A stretch of 64,000 nt of DNA from Meconema thalassinum (GCA_946902985.2 OX336393.1:365100779-365164778), one strand, 5' to 3'; positions 11,101 through 23,574 are shown, counted from the first letter of the stretch. Program-made: numbers and translations. Notes: a model not told the origin generated them from the letters alone.

Positions 11101-11352
11101 TTATAGTTAGTGGAAGGCAACAGGAAATTAATATAACTCACCGCACACTAATGTTGGCCAACTGAAAATATTCTTCTAATTAACAGTACGAGCCAATTAG
11201 ATGAACTGGTAGAAAATTAAGACATCCGAATTATGTGGGGCTCGCACCTGTAACATCCGGCTTTCAAGTTGTTGCTCGACCATTGGGCTAACGCAAAGTC
11301 ATGGCAGCGAAGGTCCGATTCTATTTCATATGTAGGCCTAGCTGTTCTTGTG

Positions 11353-11412
11353 TTGATGTTAGTTAGTTATTGTTGTTTTAAGGGGCAGGACTACGAGGTC
11401 ATCTGCCCCTTT
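11353..11412 (-). mobile_element. Orphan 3' hairpin module with (AACT)n tail
   Basis: On the minus strand GGGGCAGATGACCTCGTAGT..GCCCC, then TTAAAACAACAATAACTAAC. It has the same tail as 46588-46650. A severely 5'-truncated retroposon end. Confidence 0.6.
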
Positions 11413-11789
11413 GTGTTGATTTTGATTGAATTTCGAGAATGGGAATCAGTCTTGTTATTCTTTAATGCTCGACGGACATTGATTGAGACGTCAAATGCAG
11501 TAAATTGCGTTCTTTTTTTTTTGTCAGGCAGAAGTCGTGCATTGAATGTGACCTGCTCAGTGACCTGTGACCTGTTTCCGACTGAGCTTTCTTGATTGCA
11601 ATATTTTATCACATGGACTAGACCTCGATTTCAGGCTTTCTCAACAATTTTATTTGCATAACATTTGGAACTTAATCCAATGACACTTGTTTTCAGACAC
11701 GGAATATTATTTTAAAAAAAGATAATTTAAGTGTATTTTTTTATTTTTTAGTTTTAACCTTCTTTATATTTTAATTTATTAATCATTGT

Positions 11790-12128
11790 GAGCCTCCGTG
11801 GCTTAGGCGGCAGCACGCCTGCCTCTCACCGCTGGGCCCCTGGTTCAAATCCCGGTCACTCCATGTGAGATTTGTGCTGAACAAAGCGGAGGCAGACAGG
11901 CTTTTCTCCGGGTACTCCGGTTTTCCCTGTCAATATTTCATTCCAGCATCAGTCTCCACTATCATTTCATTTCATCTGTCATTCATTTAATCATTGCCCC
12001 AGGGGAGTGCGACAGGCTTCGGCAGCCGGCACAGTTCATATCCTCGCCGCTAGATGGGGGCTTCATTCATTCCATTCCCTGACCCGGTAGGTCGACTGGA
12101 AGCAGGCTGAGGATTTTCATTTTCATTT
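11790..12128 (+). mobile_element. SINE2, full length, with 15-bp TSD
   Basis: A-box-like GTGGCTTAGGCGG and B-box-like GGTTCAAATCCCGG, ending in a TTTTCATTTTCATTTT tail. The TSD TTTATTAATCATTGT lies at 11775-11789 and 12129-12143. Confidence 0.92.
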
Positions 12129-12330
12129 TTTATTAATCATTGTAAAGAAAATTACTGTGTTACAACATTATTTTTATTATAAAATATTTGATGTATAAGA
12201 GATTGCTACAGCATAGTTGAAGAAGGTCTTTTAGACCCACACATGCACTACCACTAGTGTAAGAAAAAAGGAATATTGTATTGAAAAGTGAAAAAAGGCT
12301 TTCCTTGGAGTGACCATTACAGTTGTTTTT

Positions 12331-12524
12331 CGTCTCATTTGGCTAATAGGTGTTAAAATATTTAGCAAGATCGAGTGGTTCACGTTTACGATGTTTTCTT
12401 TTAAGTAATCTCATCGGTATCTTACAACGTCTCATTTGGCCAATATGTATTAAGAGTTTTAGCAAGATCGGGTGGTTCACGTTTGCGACGTTTTCTTTTA
12501 AGTGATCTCACCGCTATCTTACAA
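12331..12524. repeat. 97-bp tandem duplication
   Basis: Two units (12331-12427, 12428-12524), each starting CGTCTCATTTGGC and containing GTGGTTCACGTTT and 'GTTTTCTTTTAAGT'; a few mismatches. Confidence 0.85.
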
Positions 12525-12529
12525 TGAAG

Positions 12530-12975
12530 TTATTAGAAGAAAACATGGAACGAAAAAGACGATGAGAGAATTTAGAAACAGTGAATAATAGAAATAAAAT
12601 GAGGTGAAATGAAATGCCTTCAACTCACAAAGAATGAGGGATGAGATATTTTGGAAGGTAGAAGTGACAGAAAAGGCAGAAAGGAAAGAGATAAACGTAA
12701 AGAAAAGACGAAAAGTTAGGTCAATGAAGGAAGGAAAATGAAAGTCATAGAATTGTAACCCACCGGGGTTGGAAGTGAAAGACAGGAGCCATGCAGCACA
12801 ACTTATAAGCATTCCCTACATGCATAGACAGATACAGAGTAAATAGCGCCAGGTAACTGGCCAGAAGCTGTTGTATTCCTTCCACAGCACGGCACAAGTA
12901 GATAAGTGGAATCAATGCCAAGCTCAATTCAGGTGAGGCCCTATGGTTGCCAACCTATGTTACACTAATTGTGAG
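12530..12975 (-). mobile_element. Diverged CT-rich element
   Basis: The minus strand is pyrimidine-rich with 'CCAACCCCGGTGGGTTAC', 'TCTGCCTTTTCTGTCAC' and 'CATCCCTCATTCTTTGTGAG', parallel in order to the CT-rich copies at 60946-61690 and 62285-62715. Divergence is high and its 3' hairpin is not visible. Confidence 0.4.
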
Positions 12976-14194
12976 TCCCTCGGGGAATTAGCACTGAGAG
13001 GAAGAATAAACTGATATTATAGGAGTCTGTGATGCAGACTCTGTACTCATTTCATGCTCTATTTGACAAAGCTTTAAATCTCCAATACGCTGTTCATTAC
13101 GACATCGCTAGTCCACAGAAGTAATTTAATTTAGTTGACGAAATACTGAACATTAGTGGAACTTTTTCAGTCTATTTAGACCTTGCTATTTTTCTTAAAT
13201 AGAAGTCGTACCCAAAGAGGATAATCATACTTTATTTGAAAACAGCTTGCTAAAACATATGTGTAACTATGTCCATGTTGAAACAGCCACGGCAATCGAT
13301 GTAAAGCGAGTGAATTCAGGACAGTATTTGCTTTCATGTTAAATAGTTAGTTGGGAGATGAAGCTTAATCCATTTACTTTGATCGTGTATTTTGTGTTAT
13401 GTCACAGTTTCTGTAACTGTATACCATGGTTTGTGAGAGGCGTGCTGTATTGTTCTGTTGCGTGATTTATCCCGGGTATTCTTCTTCTAGAACAGACGTC
13501 TCCTTTTTATTTTATTTCATGACTGATTCGCTAATTGTTCGGCGGTGGTGGCGACCACAGTACGTGACAGAAATGCGCTGGGTGGAGGAAAAGGAACAAA
13601 AACTGGCGGACCGTAGCGGACAAGGGCAGCGCAGAGCACGTTGTGAGTGATGTGGTTCTGGGGAACGGAGACACTTTTACCGTACTCGCTCGCTTCCTTG
13701 CGTCTATCTGACAAGTGTGGCTGAACCATTGTCCTTGTAATCACGAAAGAACTATTGAGGAAAACCATGAGACTGATTTTGTACGATTTGAGAGTGAAAT
13801 AAATTCCAAAAAAAGAACAGTTTTTAAAATCCCTCTCGGGACGCCGGAAGGAGGAGGAAGATTTCACCACGCAAAGAAAAATGTTTCGAATGCACAAAAT
13901 TTGTCAATTGTTGTATACCTGCAAAAGTTCCACATGCTTAGCATACGAGAAGCCCCATCTTCTTATAATTTTCCTCATCCCTTGGCGTAAAAATAATTCA
14001 AAAATTCTTTCAGTCAAACAATTTAGATAATTTTTAGAGGACTATCGACCAATATAACCCTTTATAGGGCAGAATAGTACAGTAGTAAATATAATTTTTA
14101 TTTACATTTAATTAGTTTAGGCTAATTATAATTATTATTAATTTTAATTTGTGTTTTCTTTAACATTTTAATGCTCATAATTACTTTTTTAATT
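12976..14194. other. Unassigned stretch with a short segment shared with 43289-43327
   Basis: A frame at 13715-13990 (+) contains PLGTPEGGGRFH. The DNA under it (13830-13870) recurs in reverse at 43289-43327. Nothing else is recognised. Confidence 0.35.
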
Positions 14195-14208
14195 TGTATA
14201 TACTTGTT

Positions 14209-14541
14209 GAATGAAAATCCATAGCCTGCTTCCAGTCTCCGACCGGGTCAGGAATGGAATGAATGAAGCCCCCATCTAGCGGCGAGGATATGGACTGTGC
14301 CGGCTGCAGAGGCCTGACGCACTCCTCTGGGGCAATGATTAAATGAATGACAGATGAAATGAAATGATAGTGGAGAGTGTTGCTGGAATGAATTGTTGAC
14401 AGGGAAAACCGGAGTACCCGAAGAAAAACCTGTCTGCCTCCGTTTTGTCCAGCACAGATCTCACATGGAGTGACCGGGATTTGAACCACGGACCCAGCGG
14501 TGAGAGGCCGGCGTGCTGCCGCCTAAGCCACGGAGGCTTAC
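14209..14541 (-). mobile_element. SINE2 with 14-bp TSD
   Basis: Antisense full copy. The TSD TGTATATACTTGTT lies at 14195-14208 and 14542-14555. Confidence 0.93.
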
Positions 14542-14804
14542 TGTATATACTTGTTCATTTTCAAAATTTAGAGACATATTAAATATTATTAAACAATTAA
14601 AAATAGTAAACAATTAAAATTAAAAAGTATAGAAAACTAGGATAGTAAATATTAAGATTAAAACTGCATTAGTTTCTACCGTTTCGTTAATTTTTACTTT
14701 TTATTTTAATTGTTTTTATTAAAACATTTATCTAGCACCCTGGGTCAAGGAGATACACTAATAATATTTGGTTTACAGAAACATTAACACTTCCACAAGA
14801 AGCT

Positions 14805-15515
14805 TGTAGAGATATTTCACGTTTTAGAAAACTGACCCCCATTTCCATCCCCTTTGTCCGATTTTAATCATTAACGAATTCGACCGAGATTTAAAATGGT
14901 TATATTTTATGTAAACATTTGAAAGTGATTGGTGCAAAATGACTGTAGTTATCGTGGCCACAAGAAGGTGCTATTAATATATATTTGCACCCCCAGTGCA
15001 AGACTGCCACAAGTCAAAATGCACACTTTTTCATGAGAAGCCATTAAAGATTTTGAGCTATTAGGAAAAATATAAATATTTACGTAATTAAAGTGAAAGT
15101 AACGTATTACGTATTACTAACTTCTAACATTTTCTAGTACCAAGATATACAATAACATACAAAGTTCCTTTATGGATTATTATGTGTTTTAATTAAAAAT
15201 AATAATAATTTTGAGTTATGGCATTTTTCTCTTCAGTGCCGTAGAATTGCTATTTATAGGATCTGAGTTGTGGCAGTTTTACAAGACGTGGACTCTATCA
15301 TAGGCATTTATAATTACCACCCACTTCAAAATTCATGTTTTTTGATTGTGGCAGTCTTGCACCGGTAGTGCGATATGAAAAATTTTGAACATATGGTGAT
15401 TTTGGGGCCTGGAGGATGTGAAACGAGAAAACATCGAAATTTTCGGGAAGTCTCAACATGGTAACCATTGCATTAAGTAAGTTAGCTATCTCATGAAATC
15501 TACCTAAACACATTT
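14805..15515 (-). mobile_element. RepA copy (non-coding dispersed repeat)
   Basis: The minus strand shares, in order, TAGATTTCAT.AGA.AGCTAAC, GCAATGGTTACCATGTT, GAAAATTTCGA, CGTTTCACATCC, and near the end GGTCGAATTCGTTAATG with the two tandem copies at 40443-42617. No coding frame. The family is unknown to me. Confidence 0.6.
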
Positions 15516-16203
15516 TCGGGTATAAGTAACCAGTGACAAACAGCTGTTATTTCTGGAATTGCATCCTAGCCTTGTCTTTGCTAAATGTAGCGGTGGTCCT
15601 GAACTATGCCACACACGACACCGACACCATTGCACCCTGGATGTGAATCTAATTAAGTAAAGAGACTTAATTAGGAAGACTTGGCGGCAAAGTGCCTCAG
15701 CGATAAAGTAGAGACGCTAACACATCACCCTCCTTCATTACTCAGCGCGTCATAAGCATCTCCATTAATTAAGGTACCGTATCGTTTTAATCTTCCAGCC
15801 CATACACTAGCATTCCTCCTTTCATTTCAACGTTGTTCTCTTCTATTAATAAACATAAATTATTCCACTTTTCACTTTATTTCTTCCAAAATGTCTCTGG
15901 GGATGGTCTCTGTTCTGTGGATGTACGTGGTGCGTTCATGTTCTACGGTCTCCTTTTTTCCAAACAAACTACGTACATCTCATGGATGAAACGTCAGTCA
16001 CTTCTCCACATAGTCTTCCTCTAGACGTACACATTTTTAGCAATATCGCTTTTTAAGATTGCATGGCCGTTGTGAACACTTGTTTAGGAGTCTGCTTAGA
16101 CCACTGGAAATTGGCAACTGGTGCTTGTATGAGACTGTTTCAGATCGTTCTCACATGACTGTGAATTGCCTCATCCATGAAGGCACGGTTTTCATATCCA
16201 TGC

Positions 16204-16239
<36 letters not shown>

Positions 16240-16820
16240 CATCATCACATGTCTCAGTCAACTGCGAATGATATCGATTTGTTGTATAGATGGTGCGTGA
16301 GTTCTTGGCCGGTTTAATCAACGGGCTTATCCCCACCCTCCACAGTCTGAGGGTGGGATAGGAAGGGTGGCAAGCAACTATAGTGGTTTACTAATAGGAG
16401 GCGGAAGTCAATCAGGAGTCTCCCAACCAGGACCAGCATAAGGAGGAAGTAACCAACGGAGCAAGTAACTTCCTTTGAGCCTTCCGTTTGAAATGTTCAC
16501 CGGCCAAGCACTAGCGCTCCATCTATACACCACGCTAGTGGAGAAAATGGATAATTACGCGTTGAACACGGAATGTAAATGTCGCCATTTTAAGTATCAG
16601 AAACGCGTGTCATTAGTCGCTGCCATTAAGTTTATGTTCAACGTATGGTGCTGCCATCTCAGTCAGTCATTCACAATGAGTGCCTTGTTCTGCGAGCCAC
16701 GACTGCATGTTTCAATTTGCCGGGATCGGTGCATAAGGTTTCTTGCAGGATATTATATTAAATGATATATTATCGAATACATGTTTTTACCGTTTTCTAA
16801 TTTTAATAGATAACCTAGAT
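15516..16820. other. Unassigned stretch with a (CAT)n run
   Basis: (CAT)n at 16203-16247 is the only clear feature. The open frames here are short or built on the repeat. Confidence 0.4.
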
Positions 16821-17663
16821 CAGGGTTTCCCGAACTTTTTCTGACCATCACCCACTTTCGAGATTTATAATTTGTTTTCGCCCACCTCATTTCAAAAAAA
16901 AAAACACAAATCTTAAAATTACTAACACATGCATTCAAATACCTACATATCAGTTGCAAAATGAGGATTTTTACGGATTTTTTCTTAATAGGTACATCAT
17001 GTTTATTTAGGTACCAAAATTTACAAATAATAGATCTAAAAAAGGAATAACAATAATTATGAAATGAATTACAGAAAAAAATAAAATTAAAACTACATGA
17101 ATTTTTATATCTAATTAATTAATCAACATGAATACCTATGTCTAATTAATGTGAGGGATAGATTTGATGAGTTGAAATCAATTTGTTGTTGTCAGGAGCC
17201 ATTTTTGTTAGAAAAATTCTAAGATCTCCTCGCTTTTCAATTTCTAACCTATTTCTAGACTTCATGGTAAGATTATTTGACATAATTAATTAAACAACAT
17301 GAATACCTATGTCTAATTAATGTGAGGGATGGATTTGATGAGTTGAAATCAATTTGTTGTTGTCAGGAGCCATTTTTGTTAGAAAAATTCTAAGATCTCC
17401 TCGCTTTTCAATTTCTAACCTATTTCTAGACTTCATGGTAAGATTATTTGACATAATTAAATTACTTCTTTGCAATTTTATTTTATTCCTTGCTCTTACA
17501 GGCAAAAAAAAATATCGGTCATATTGTATATACACAAAACTGAATTATTTGCCCACCACTTTTTTTTCAAATCGCCCATCGAATTCACATTCTGTCAGTT
17601 TCGCCCACTGGCGTGCTAAAATCGCCCACTACTGGGCGAATTCGCAAAGTTTGGGAATCTCTG
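16821..17663. mobile_element. Non-autonomous hAT-like element with 8-bp TSD
   Basis: Terminal inverted repeats CAGGGTTTCCCGAACTTT (left) and CAGAGATTCCCAAACTTT (right, reverse complement), the usual hAT CAGNG.TTCCCAAACT form. Flanks are ACCTAGAT (16813-16820) and ACCTAGAC (17664-17671), an 8-bp TSD with one mismatch. Subterminal 'CGCCCAC' motifs repeat. No transposase. Confidence 0.82.
17120..17462. repeat. 171-bp tandem duplication inside the hAT-like element
   Basis: Two nearly identical units, period 171 (for example AATACCTATGTCTAATTAAT at 17131 and 17302). I saw only a couple of differences, so the duplication is recent relative to the element. Confidence 0.93.
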
Positions 17664-18069
17664 ACCTAGACGTTTCAACCCTAAGAAGCATTCAACCCGT
17701 CCCATTTCTCTAACGGCACCCTTCCCGCCTTCTCATGTTTACTAATTAAAATGTTTATTCTGAATTTCAATCCTCTTACTCGTGACTTAAAGTTTCATTC
17801 ATTCCCTTTCAATTGGTGCCTGATCAAGCTTACAGGTACCGGTGTTTCGGTGTGCAATTGACCTAGAGAGCTCAGCTGAAGGCGAGGGGTGTAGAGCGGT
17901 GCGGGGAGATTGCCGAATACTTCCCTATCTGAGAACATTGACCCGTGACATTAAGTTCTCACAATCAGGCACAGACAAGCTGAGTGTGACAAATGTTTTA
18001 CGCTGCAGCAGTATACCGGGGGAGTGGGATGGGGAAGTGCAGAGCTAACTGCCGGTAACTGTGCATACA
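17664..18069. other. Unassigned stretch between hAT and mariner elements
   Basis: One 68-codon frame at 17842-18048 (+) with no recognisable content. Confidence 0.4.
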
Positions 18070-18225
18070 TACAAGGCAAGTCCAGAAAGTAAGTTCCGTT
18101 CTTATATGTTGCCCCGGCATCGCAGTTCGGTGCATGCGCAGTAGTTGCTCTCTAAGTCAAGAAGAAAGAAATGACGCCATTTTGAGATCGCGTCTGAGGT
18201 TTACGCTGTATAGTGCTTGGTTAAA

Positions 18226-18479
18226 ATGGCGAAGTTAATAAATGAAAATCCCGCAGATTGGGAGATTAGATCTGTGATTAGATTTCTGAATGCAAAGAAC
18301 ACTAAACTAGTCGGCATTCATAGCCAGATTTCTAGAAGAAAATACGATGAGTGGTTCAATGGAAAGGTGATAGGTTCGAGAGTTCAATGTAGGACGTCAT
18401 CAAGTGCACGATGACGAACGAATTGAGCTTCCATCGTGCGGTGGAAGAACGCGTCAAGAAAAGCCGTTCAATGAACTTT
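18226..18479 (+). pseudogene. Mariner transposase N-terminus
   Basis: From the ATG at 18226: MAKLINENPADWEIRSVIRF, LNAKN and a helix-turn-helix-like start, as in mariner transposases ('EIRxVIRFLNAKN'). The frame shifts near 18380 and stops at 18414. Neither the WVPH.L linker nor the DD34D residues are present. Confidence 0.75.
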
Positions 18480-18999
18480 GGTTGGTTGGTTGGTTGGTTC
18501 CTCAGTTTAGGGGCTGCGACAACGCGGTCATGTAGCCCCGTGTTCTTTGGGTGTGTGTAGAATCTGTCTGATAACCGTTGTTAATAGTGATGGCTGTATT
18601 AGTGAGTGTTGTTTTTAATTCAAGTAAGGACTGCATACATTCGATTTTCAATTAGTTCCAACTTTTGCTACCAAACGCCACCGTCAACGACCAACTAGTT
18701 CTGCACTTTGTTACTAGATGCCACCACAGTCGGCTTCTGGTGACGAAGGTTGGAACCTAAGAGTGTTAGTCAAAGATAACCTATAATTTAGCTTCACATA
18801 GGTGTAGTTAGTGGAAGGTTCTTTCGGATGCCATAAATCTATGACTTGGGACCGCCGCCTTTACTTCCCCTCCAAAGGAAGGCATACTGATGAATTTTAA
18901 CGCTCTTAAAACATCCGATGACTTGGGCCGGGTTTGAACCCGCAACCTTAGGAATAGAAGCTCAGCATGCTACCAACTACGCCACCGAAGCCGCCTCAG
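18480..18999 (-). mobile_element. SINE1 inserted in the mariner
   Basis: Antisense copy from (AACC)n at 18480 back to the tRNA-like head near 18993. The TSD TGAACTTT lies at 18472-18479 and 19000-19007; it extends to 11 bases with one mismatch. The head retains the A-box (TGGCGTAGTTGG) and B-box (GGTTCAAACCC). Confidence 0.92.
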
Positions 19000-19007
19000 T
19001 GAACTTT

Positions 19008-19214
19008 CCGCTAATCTCAAGATTACTTCTTCAACACATTGTAGACAACACAGCGGCAACGTTTTATGAAGAAGGCATACAAAAACTTGTGGCACACTAT
19101 GTCAGCTGGTACCAAAATGGTGGAAGTTTTGTGAAAGTGGGCCCGTGCGAGCTTTCGCAACGTGAATGTAGGTTTATGGGGAGTTGGGAAGAATGTGGGA
19201 GAACGAAGTTTTAA
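19008..19214 (+). pseudogene. Mariner transposase C-terminus
   Basis: Encodes 'TFYEEGIQKLVAHYVSW' and 'YQNGGSFVKV', the standard mariner C-terminus. Upstream residues in the same open frame come from the antisense SINE1 head and are not part of the transposase. Confidence 0.7.
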
Positions 19215-19470
19215 ATATTGAAGAAATGTATTTATTGTTGTTAAACGGCATACGTATACGAGAAGAACACAAAGAATTATGTAGAACAGTGTTTTGTACT
19301 TGTCACAGCACCTCTTTGTAGACAATATTCGATGTTACAACGAATTCATCGGTTATTGTTTGCTCGGGAGTTTCTTCTACAGCAATTTTTACATTTGCAA
19401 AGGGTTGAACCCTAGAGAAAGTCTTGGCGAGACCACACCGGAGCCATCTGCTGAGAGACTCCTCAGCTAG

Positions 19471-19614
19471 CAGTACGCCGCGGTCCCGCCAGATGGCTGC
19501 CAACGTCGCGCTGCCCTGCGATCTAACGGCAGGCTCGCCTATCAGTACGCCGCGCTCCCGCCAGATGGCTGCCGCCGCCACCGCACTGTCCTGCGCTCTA
19601 GCGGCAGGCTCGCC
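19471..19614. repeat. GC-rich 72-bp tandem pair
   Basis: Units at 19471-19542 and 19543-19614 each start CAGTACGCCGCG and contain CCCGCCAGATGGCTGCC and GGCAGGCTCGCC. It is CpG-rich in an AT-rich neighbourhood. Confidence 0.85.
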
Positions 19615-20431
19615 GGTTTACGGTGCTCCCATTGTAAATGTACATTTTTAAGGTATTTATTTAATTTTGAGGCATTTCAAGAGGAAGTGAGTTCGTTTCG
19701 GGCACACTTGGGGTTATGCGGAACCTGTAGGTACCCCATATGTGTAGGTCGGTGTCAACAGGACCTTATTTTCGGTACAAAACCGGAATAGGATCTTAGC
19801 AGAATAATGTAGGGAGGATATGATTTGCAGTTTGTTTTGAAATAGCTAGTTTTTCTGTATCTGTTCTCGTTTTTATTTTATTACCAAACTGAACTTACTT
19901 TCTGGACATACAAATTACACACAGACACACTCACGAGTACATGCATATACTGTAACAAGGCTTAACTCTTAACAGCTCGCCATTTAGTTTATGTTTTGCT
20001 ATGAAACATAAATCAAATAAATTATCCTCTTAAATTTCTTGAAAACTTCAGACAACTCTAATTGTGTAATATTTATATACAGTATAATTATGATAATTTC
20101 TCGTTTTGTTATCCACTTAAAGAATGGAAACTGCCTCTCCTCCTAAAATGGATTTCTTTGCTCACAGTTCCCATCATAAAACTAAGCGGAGCATGACTCA
20201 AATTACCCTCACTTGTCGTCAAAAGGGTGAAAGTGAATTGTTCATTGCAGTAGTCTGCCAAAGAGCAACTCAATTCGAAGCATGTGCCGCTATATCAATG
20301 GTAACACCATGGATTAAATTAAATTCTGGTCTGGAGATTAGAATGGGTTAACTCAGCCACGTGAGGCAGATCAGAAGATAAGTCTGTTCGATACCTACCA
20401 CGGCAAATTTTGAAGGGAGATTGCCACTTCG

Positions 20432-20915
20432 CCGACTTTGGTGGTGTAGTTGGTAGCGTGCTGAGTTTCTATGCCCAAGATCGCGGGTTGAAACCACGCT
20501 TAAGTCGTCGGATTTTCTAAGAGCGTTAAAAATCCCTCAATATGCCTTCCTTCAGAGGGGAAGTATAGCCGACTGGTCCTTGTAGATTTATGACATGTAA
20601 AAGAACCTTCCACTAACTACAATTGTGTGACGCTAATTGTGTAAACGCTCTATTAAGTTCCAACGTTCCCCACCAAGTGTCGGTTGCGGTGACATCTAGT
20701 AGGCAAAGTCGCAACTAGGTGTCGTTGACAGCAGCAATTGGTAGCAAATGGTGGAACTACTTGAAATTGATCGTCTGCAGTCCTTGTATGAATTACAGAT
20801 AACACACACTAACACAGCCATCACAATTAACACCGGTTATCAGACAGATTCTACACACACCCAAAGTGCATGGGGCTACATGACCACAATGCCGCAAAAC
20901 CTCTAAATGAATCAA
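20432..20915 (+). mobile_element. SINE1, diverged full copy
   Basis: Head TTGGTGGTGTAGTTGGTAGC with a weakened B-box (GGGTTGAAACC). The body and hairpin module follow, ending CGCAAAACCTCTAAATGAATC; the tail is poor. Confidence 0.82.
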
Positions 20916-20999
20916 CAGCAGAACGAGTAAGAGCAGGGCTTGATTCTTAATTATTAATTATTATTATTAACAAAAGTGATTGATTAGAACGCGGATTGT

Positions 21000-21425
21000 A
21001 CAAAGAGTAAAACGTCCACTTCCTGGTGTAGCTGCTAGCATTCTTGGCTGCCACCCCGGAGGTCCGGGTTCGAATCCTGGCTCTTCAAAGAAATTTAATT
21101 CTGGTCTGAGGACTGGAACTGTGTTCTATCAGCATCGAGAAGCAAAACTGAAAAGAGATGGGTTCAATTCCTACCTCAGCCATCCTGGAAGTAATTTAAC
21201 TTGTTTTTCCCACTGCTGCTACTCCAGGCAAATGCTGGGATGGTTCGCAACTTCAGATCACGGCCGCCTCCTTCCCAATCCTATCCCCAATTTACAAAAA
21301 AGAATACACACACTATTACAGCCATCACAATAACACAGATTATCACACATATTACACGCTCACCCAAAAATCCTCGGGATCATAGTACCACGATGTTGCA
21401 GCCCCTAAAATAAGCAACAAGAACA
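21000..21425 (+). mobile_element. SINE4, near-complete copy
   Basis: tRNA-like head GTGTAGCTGCTAGCATTCTT with B-box GGGTTCGAATCC; body 'AATTCTGGTCTGAGGACTGG' and 'CAGGCAAATGCTGGGATGG'; ACACACTATTACAGCCATC; then the hairpin module and an AACAAGAAC tail. Useful as the uninterrupted comparison for the two split SINE4 copies. Confidence 0.82.
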
Positions 21426-22420
21426 AAACACGTATACCAAGTCCACAGATAATTTGGGCCGCTGGTCCTCTGCGCCTTAGCGAGTCTAACTACTGCTGTC
21501 AGTAACTTCCATCTACATGACTAATTACTCTATTTGTGCAATGCACGGGATAACAGCTTAAAGGCTTCATTTCTCAAAAGTAAGTGGTTTTTATCAAATT
21601 GCTGTCAGTTCTATGGCAACAGAAAAGGAAATCTGAGAGACCAGCAAGACAATAATTTCTGATGAATGGTTACTGACAGGTTTTCTTGTGTTTCCCCTCC
21701 AGTTCAAAGTGACAGGTGATTTGATTTCACACCCTCCACTCACAGGATTTGATCAGTCCAGAACACAACTCTATATTCTGACCACGGCATTAGTTATTCC
21801 CTTTGGAACTGCTACGTGGTAGCATGTCTCTCTTCTGACAAAGGCATTTGTACAGTTGATCACGATAATTCAGGGTCTGTTGTATGGGTAAGAAGCAAAA
21901 TATTAAACTAAATCTTTGTTCCATTTTGGGGTCTGGACATCGTAGTCATTTTAGCATGACTACCACACTTACTATTATATCTGGCGGTTCTTTCTTGTCA
22001 TAGAGAACTCCCATGAGGTACAAAACGTCCAAGAAATACAGTGCGCCCGGGAATGTTCTCCGCAGTGCCAAAAAAGCTGCTGCGAGAGATTACGTCACCA
22101 GTTACGTTGGCAGCATGGCTGTCGCTTGTATCATAAAAAACAAACAGTAAACTTTATACTCACCACAGCCATTCAAAACTGATGCTAGAAGTGCTGATGA
22201 CAAACATGCTGGCGTATTACAATACACACTGACGAATTCGACAGCCCACAGCCGACACATGTGGCCTTCACCCTATCAAGGACACCGTGCTGCCAACTAA
22301 ACTGATGACGCAACCTCCCGCAGATGCACGCAGCCATTGCGGAGTACACTCCCGGGAAATAATTCAAGAAATTCCCTCAAATATTAGCAGAGTTATTGAA
22401 TATGTTAAGAAGAATACAAC
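21426..22420. other. Unassigned stretch
   Basis: Only short frames; no family recognised. Confidence 0.4.
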
Positions 22421-22735
22421 GCGGCGTAGCCTTAAATCGTGTACCACGGCTGCGAGGGCAGCTGCAGCAAGTCCGGAGATCGAAGGTTCTAATTCTGAGT
22501 GTATTTTCCTCGGGTTTTTCCACTCTCCCTCCAGGTGAATTCCAGTATAGTACCTTACTTCAAGTCCAGGGGTGCCTACTACATCCCTAACACAGCTACA
22601 CTTACTACTACAGTCATCACTCATCACATAAATACAGGTTATCAGACAAGTTCAACACATACCCAACTACATAGGGCTGATGACCAATATGTCTCAAGCT
22701 CCTCATATGAGTTAGCAACAACTGAATATGTGAAA
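22421..22735 (+). mobile_element. SINE5 copy
   Basis: Contains GCAAGTCCGGAGATCGAAGG and a damaged B-box (GGTTCTAATTC), the body, and hairpin TAGGGCTGATGACCAATATG with AGCAACAACTG. Matches 3617 and 48283. Confidence 0.8.
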
Positions 22736-23574
22736 TGTGTGCTTGCTAATGTTTGAAGCCCCTTAATCCGCAGTATTGTGTGATCGTGTTGTACCACTGT
22801 AGGCTATGTCTTCTCGCGCGCAAAGCGATGCTCATTACAGGCTGCGAACTCGAGCCATTGTCTAACAGACCCAGTAGTCGCGTGGTTATTGGCCGCTAGG
22901 GCGAGCGTCTGATGAAGAAAGTTTTGTGTTTCCAAACACCGATTGTACGACCATCTGCAGATAATACACTGCTCTACCCACATCGTTATTACAATTATCT
23001 AAATTAAAATCGGAACACAGTAGCCGCGAAATAAGGTGGACATAGGGATGTCATCAAAAAACTACACACTGTCATACACTTTCAGACATAAGTTATTCAC
23101 CAACCCACGCTATTTTTACTGTCGCTGAGAGTATAAATTCTATGGAGCTGTACATATTGCGTTGGAAATGTGCGAGTGCTGAATGGACATTTCTTATAGA
23201 TGAGTTCTCATCATTTAACACATTTAACAGAAGGAGTGTTTGTCTAACCCTTATTATTGCCGTTTCCGGTGGACAGGGGTGACGTGAGATGAATTTGCAC
23301 GTGACGGGTGATTTTTACTGCTGAGTGCCCTTCTTACGAGAAGGGTTAGTGATAGATTGAATGAATGTAGGTTAATGAAAGGATGTGGAACGAAGTGACC
23401 ATGGCTTTTAAAGAGTACCATCCCAGCATTTGCATTGAGCTGAAACTGGGGGAAACCACGGAAACCAACCCGGCTAACGAGTCCAGAGATAGATTGCTAA
23501 CATGGCCTCTCACTGTACCTTAGTGACTGTAGCTACAGGTGGGCACCAGAAGGAATGTAAAACATATTATAAGA
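22736..23574. other. Unassigned stretch
   Basis: At 23380-23500 'AAGAGTACCATCCCAGCATT' and 'GAAACCACGGAAACC' look like an old antisense SINE body. Otherwise nothing. Confidence 0.35.

Larger units (their letters stand above)
18072..19915 (+). mobile_element. Decayed mariner element carrying a SINE1
   Basis: Terminal repeats share GTCCAGAAAGTAAGTTC then (C/A)GTT, each eight bases in from a flanking TA (18070-18071 and 19916-19917). The N-terminal and C-terminal ends of a mariner transposase remain, but the catalytic middle is deleted. A SINE1 interrupts it, and about 650 bases of unrelated sequence separate the coding end from the right terminus. Confidence 0.85.

Noticed and set aside
18918..19214. 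98-codon frame joining 'GFEPATLGIEAQHATNYATEA' to a mariner C-terminus
   Set aside because: First part is the antisense SINE1 head; an accidental fusion, not a gene.
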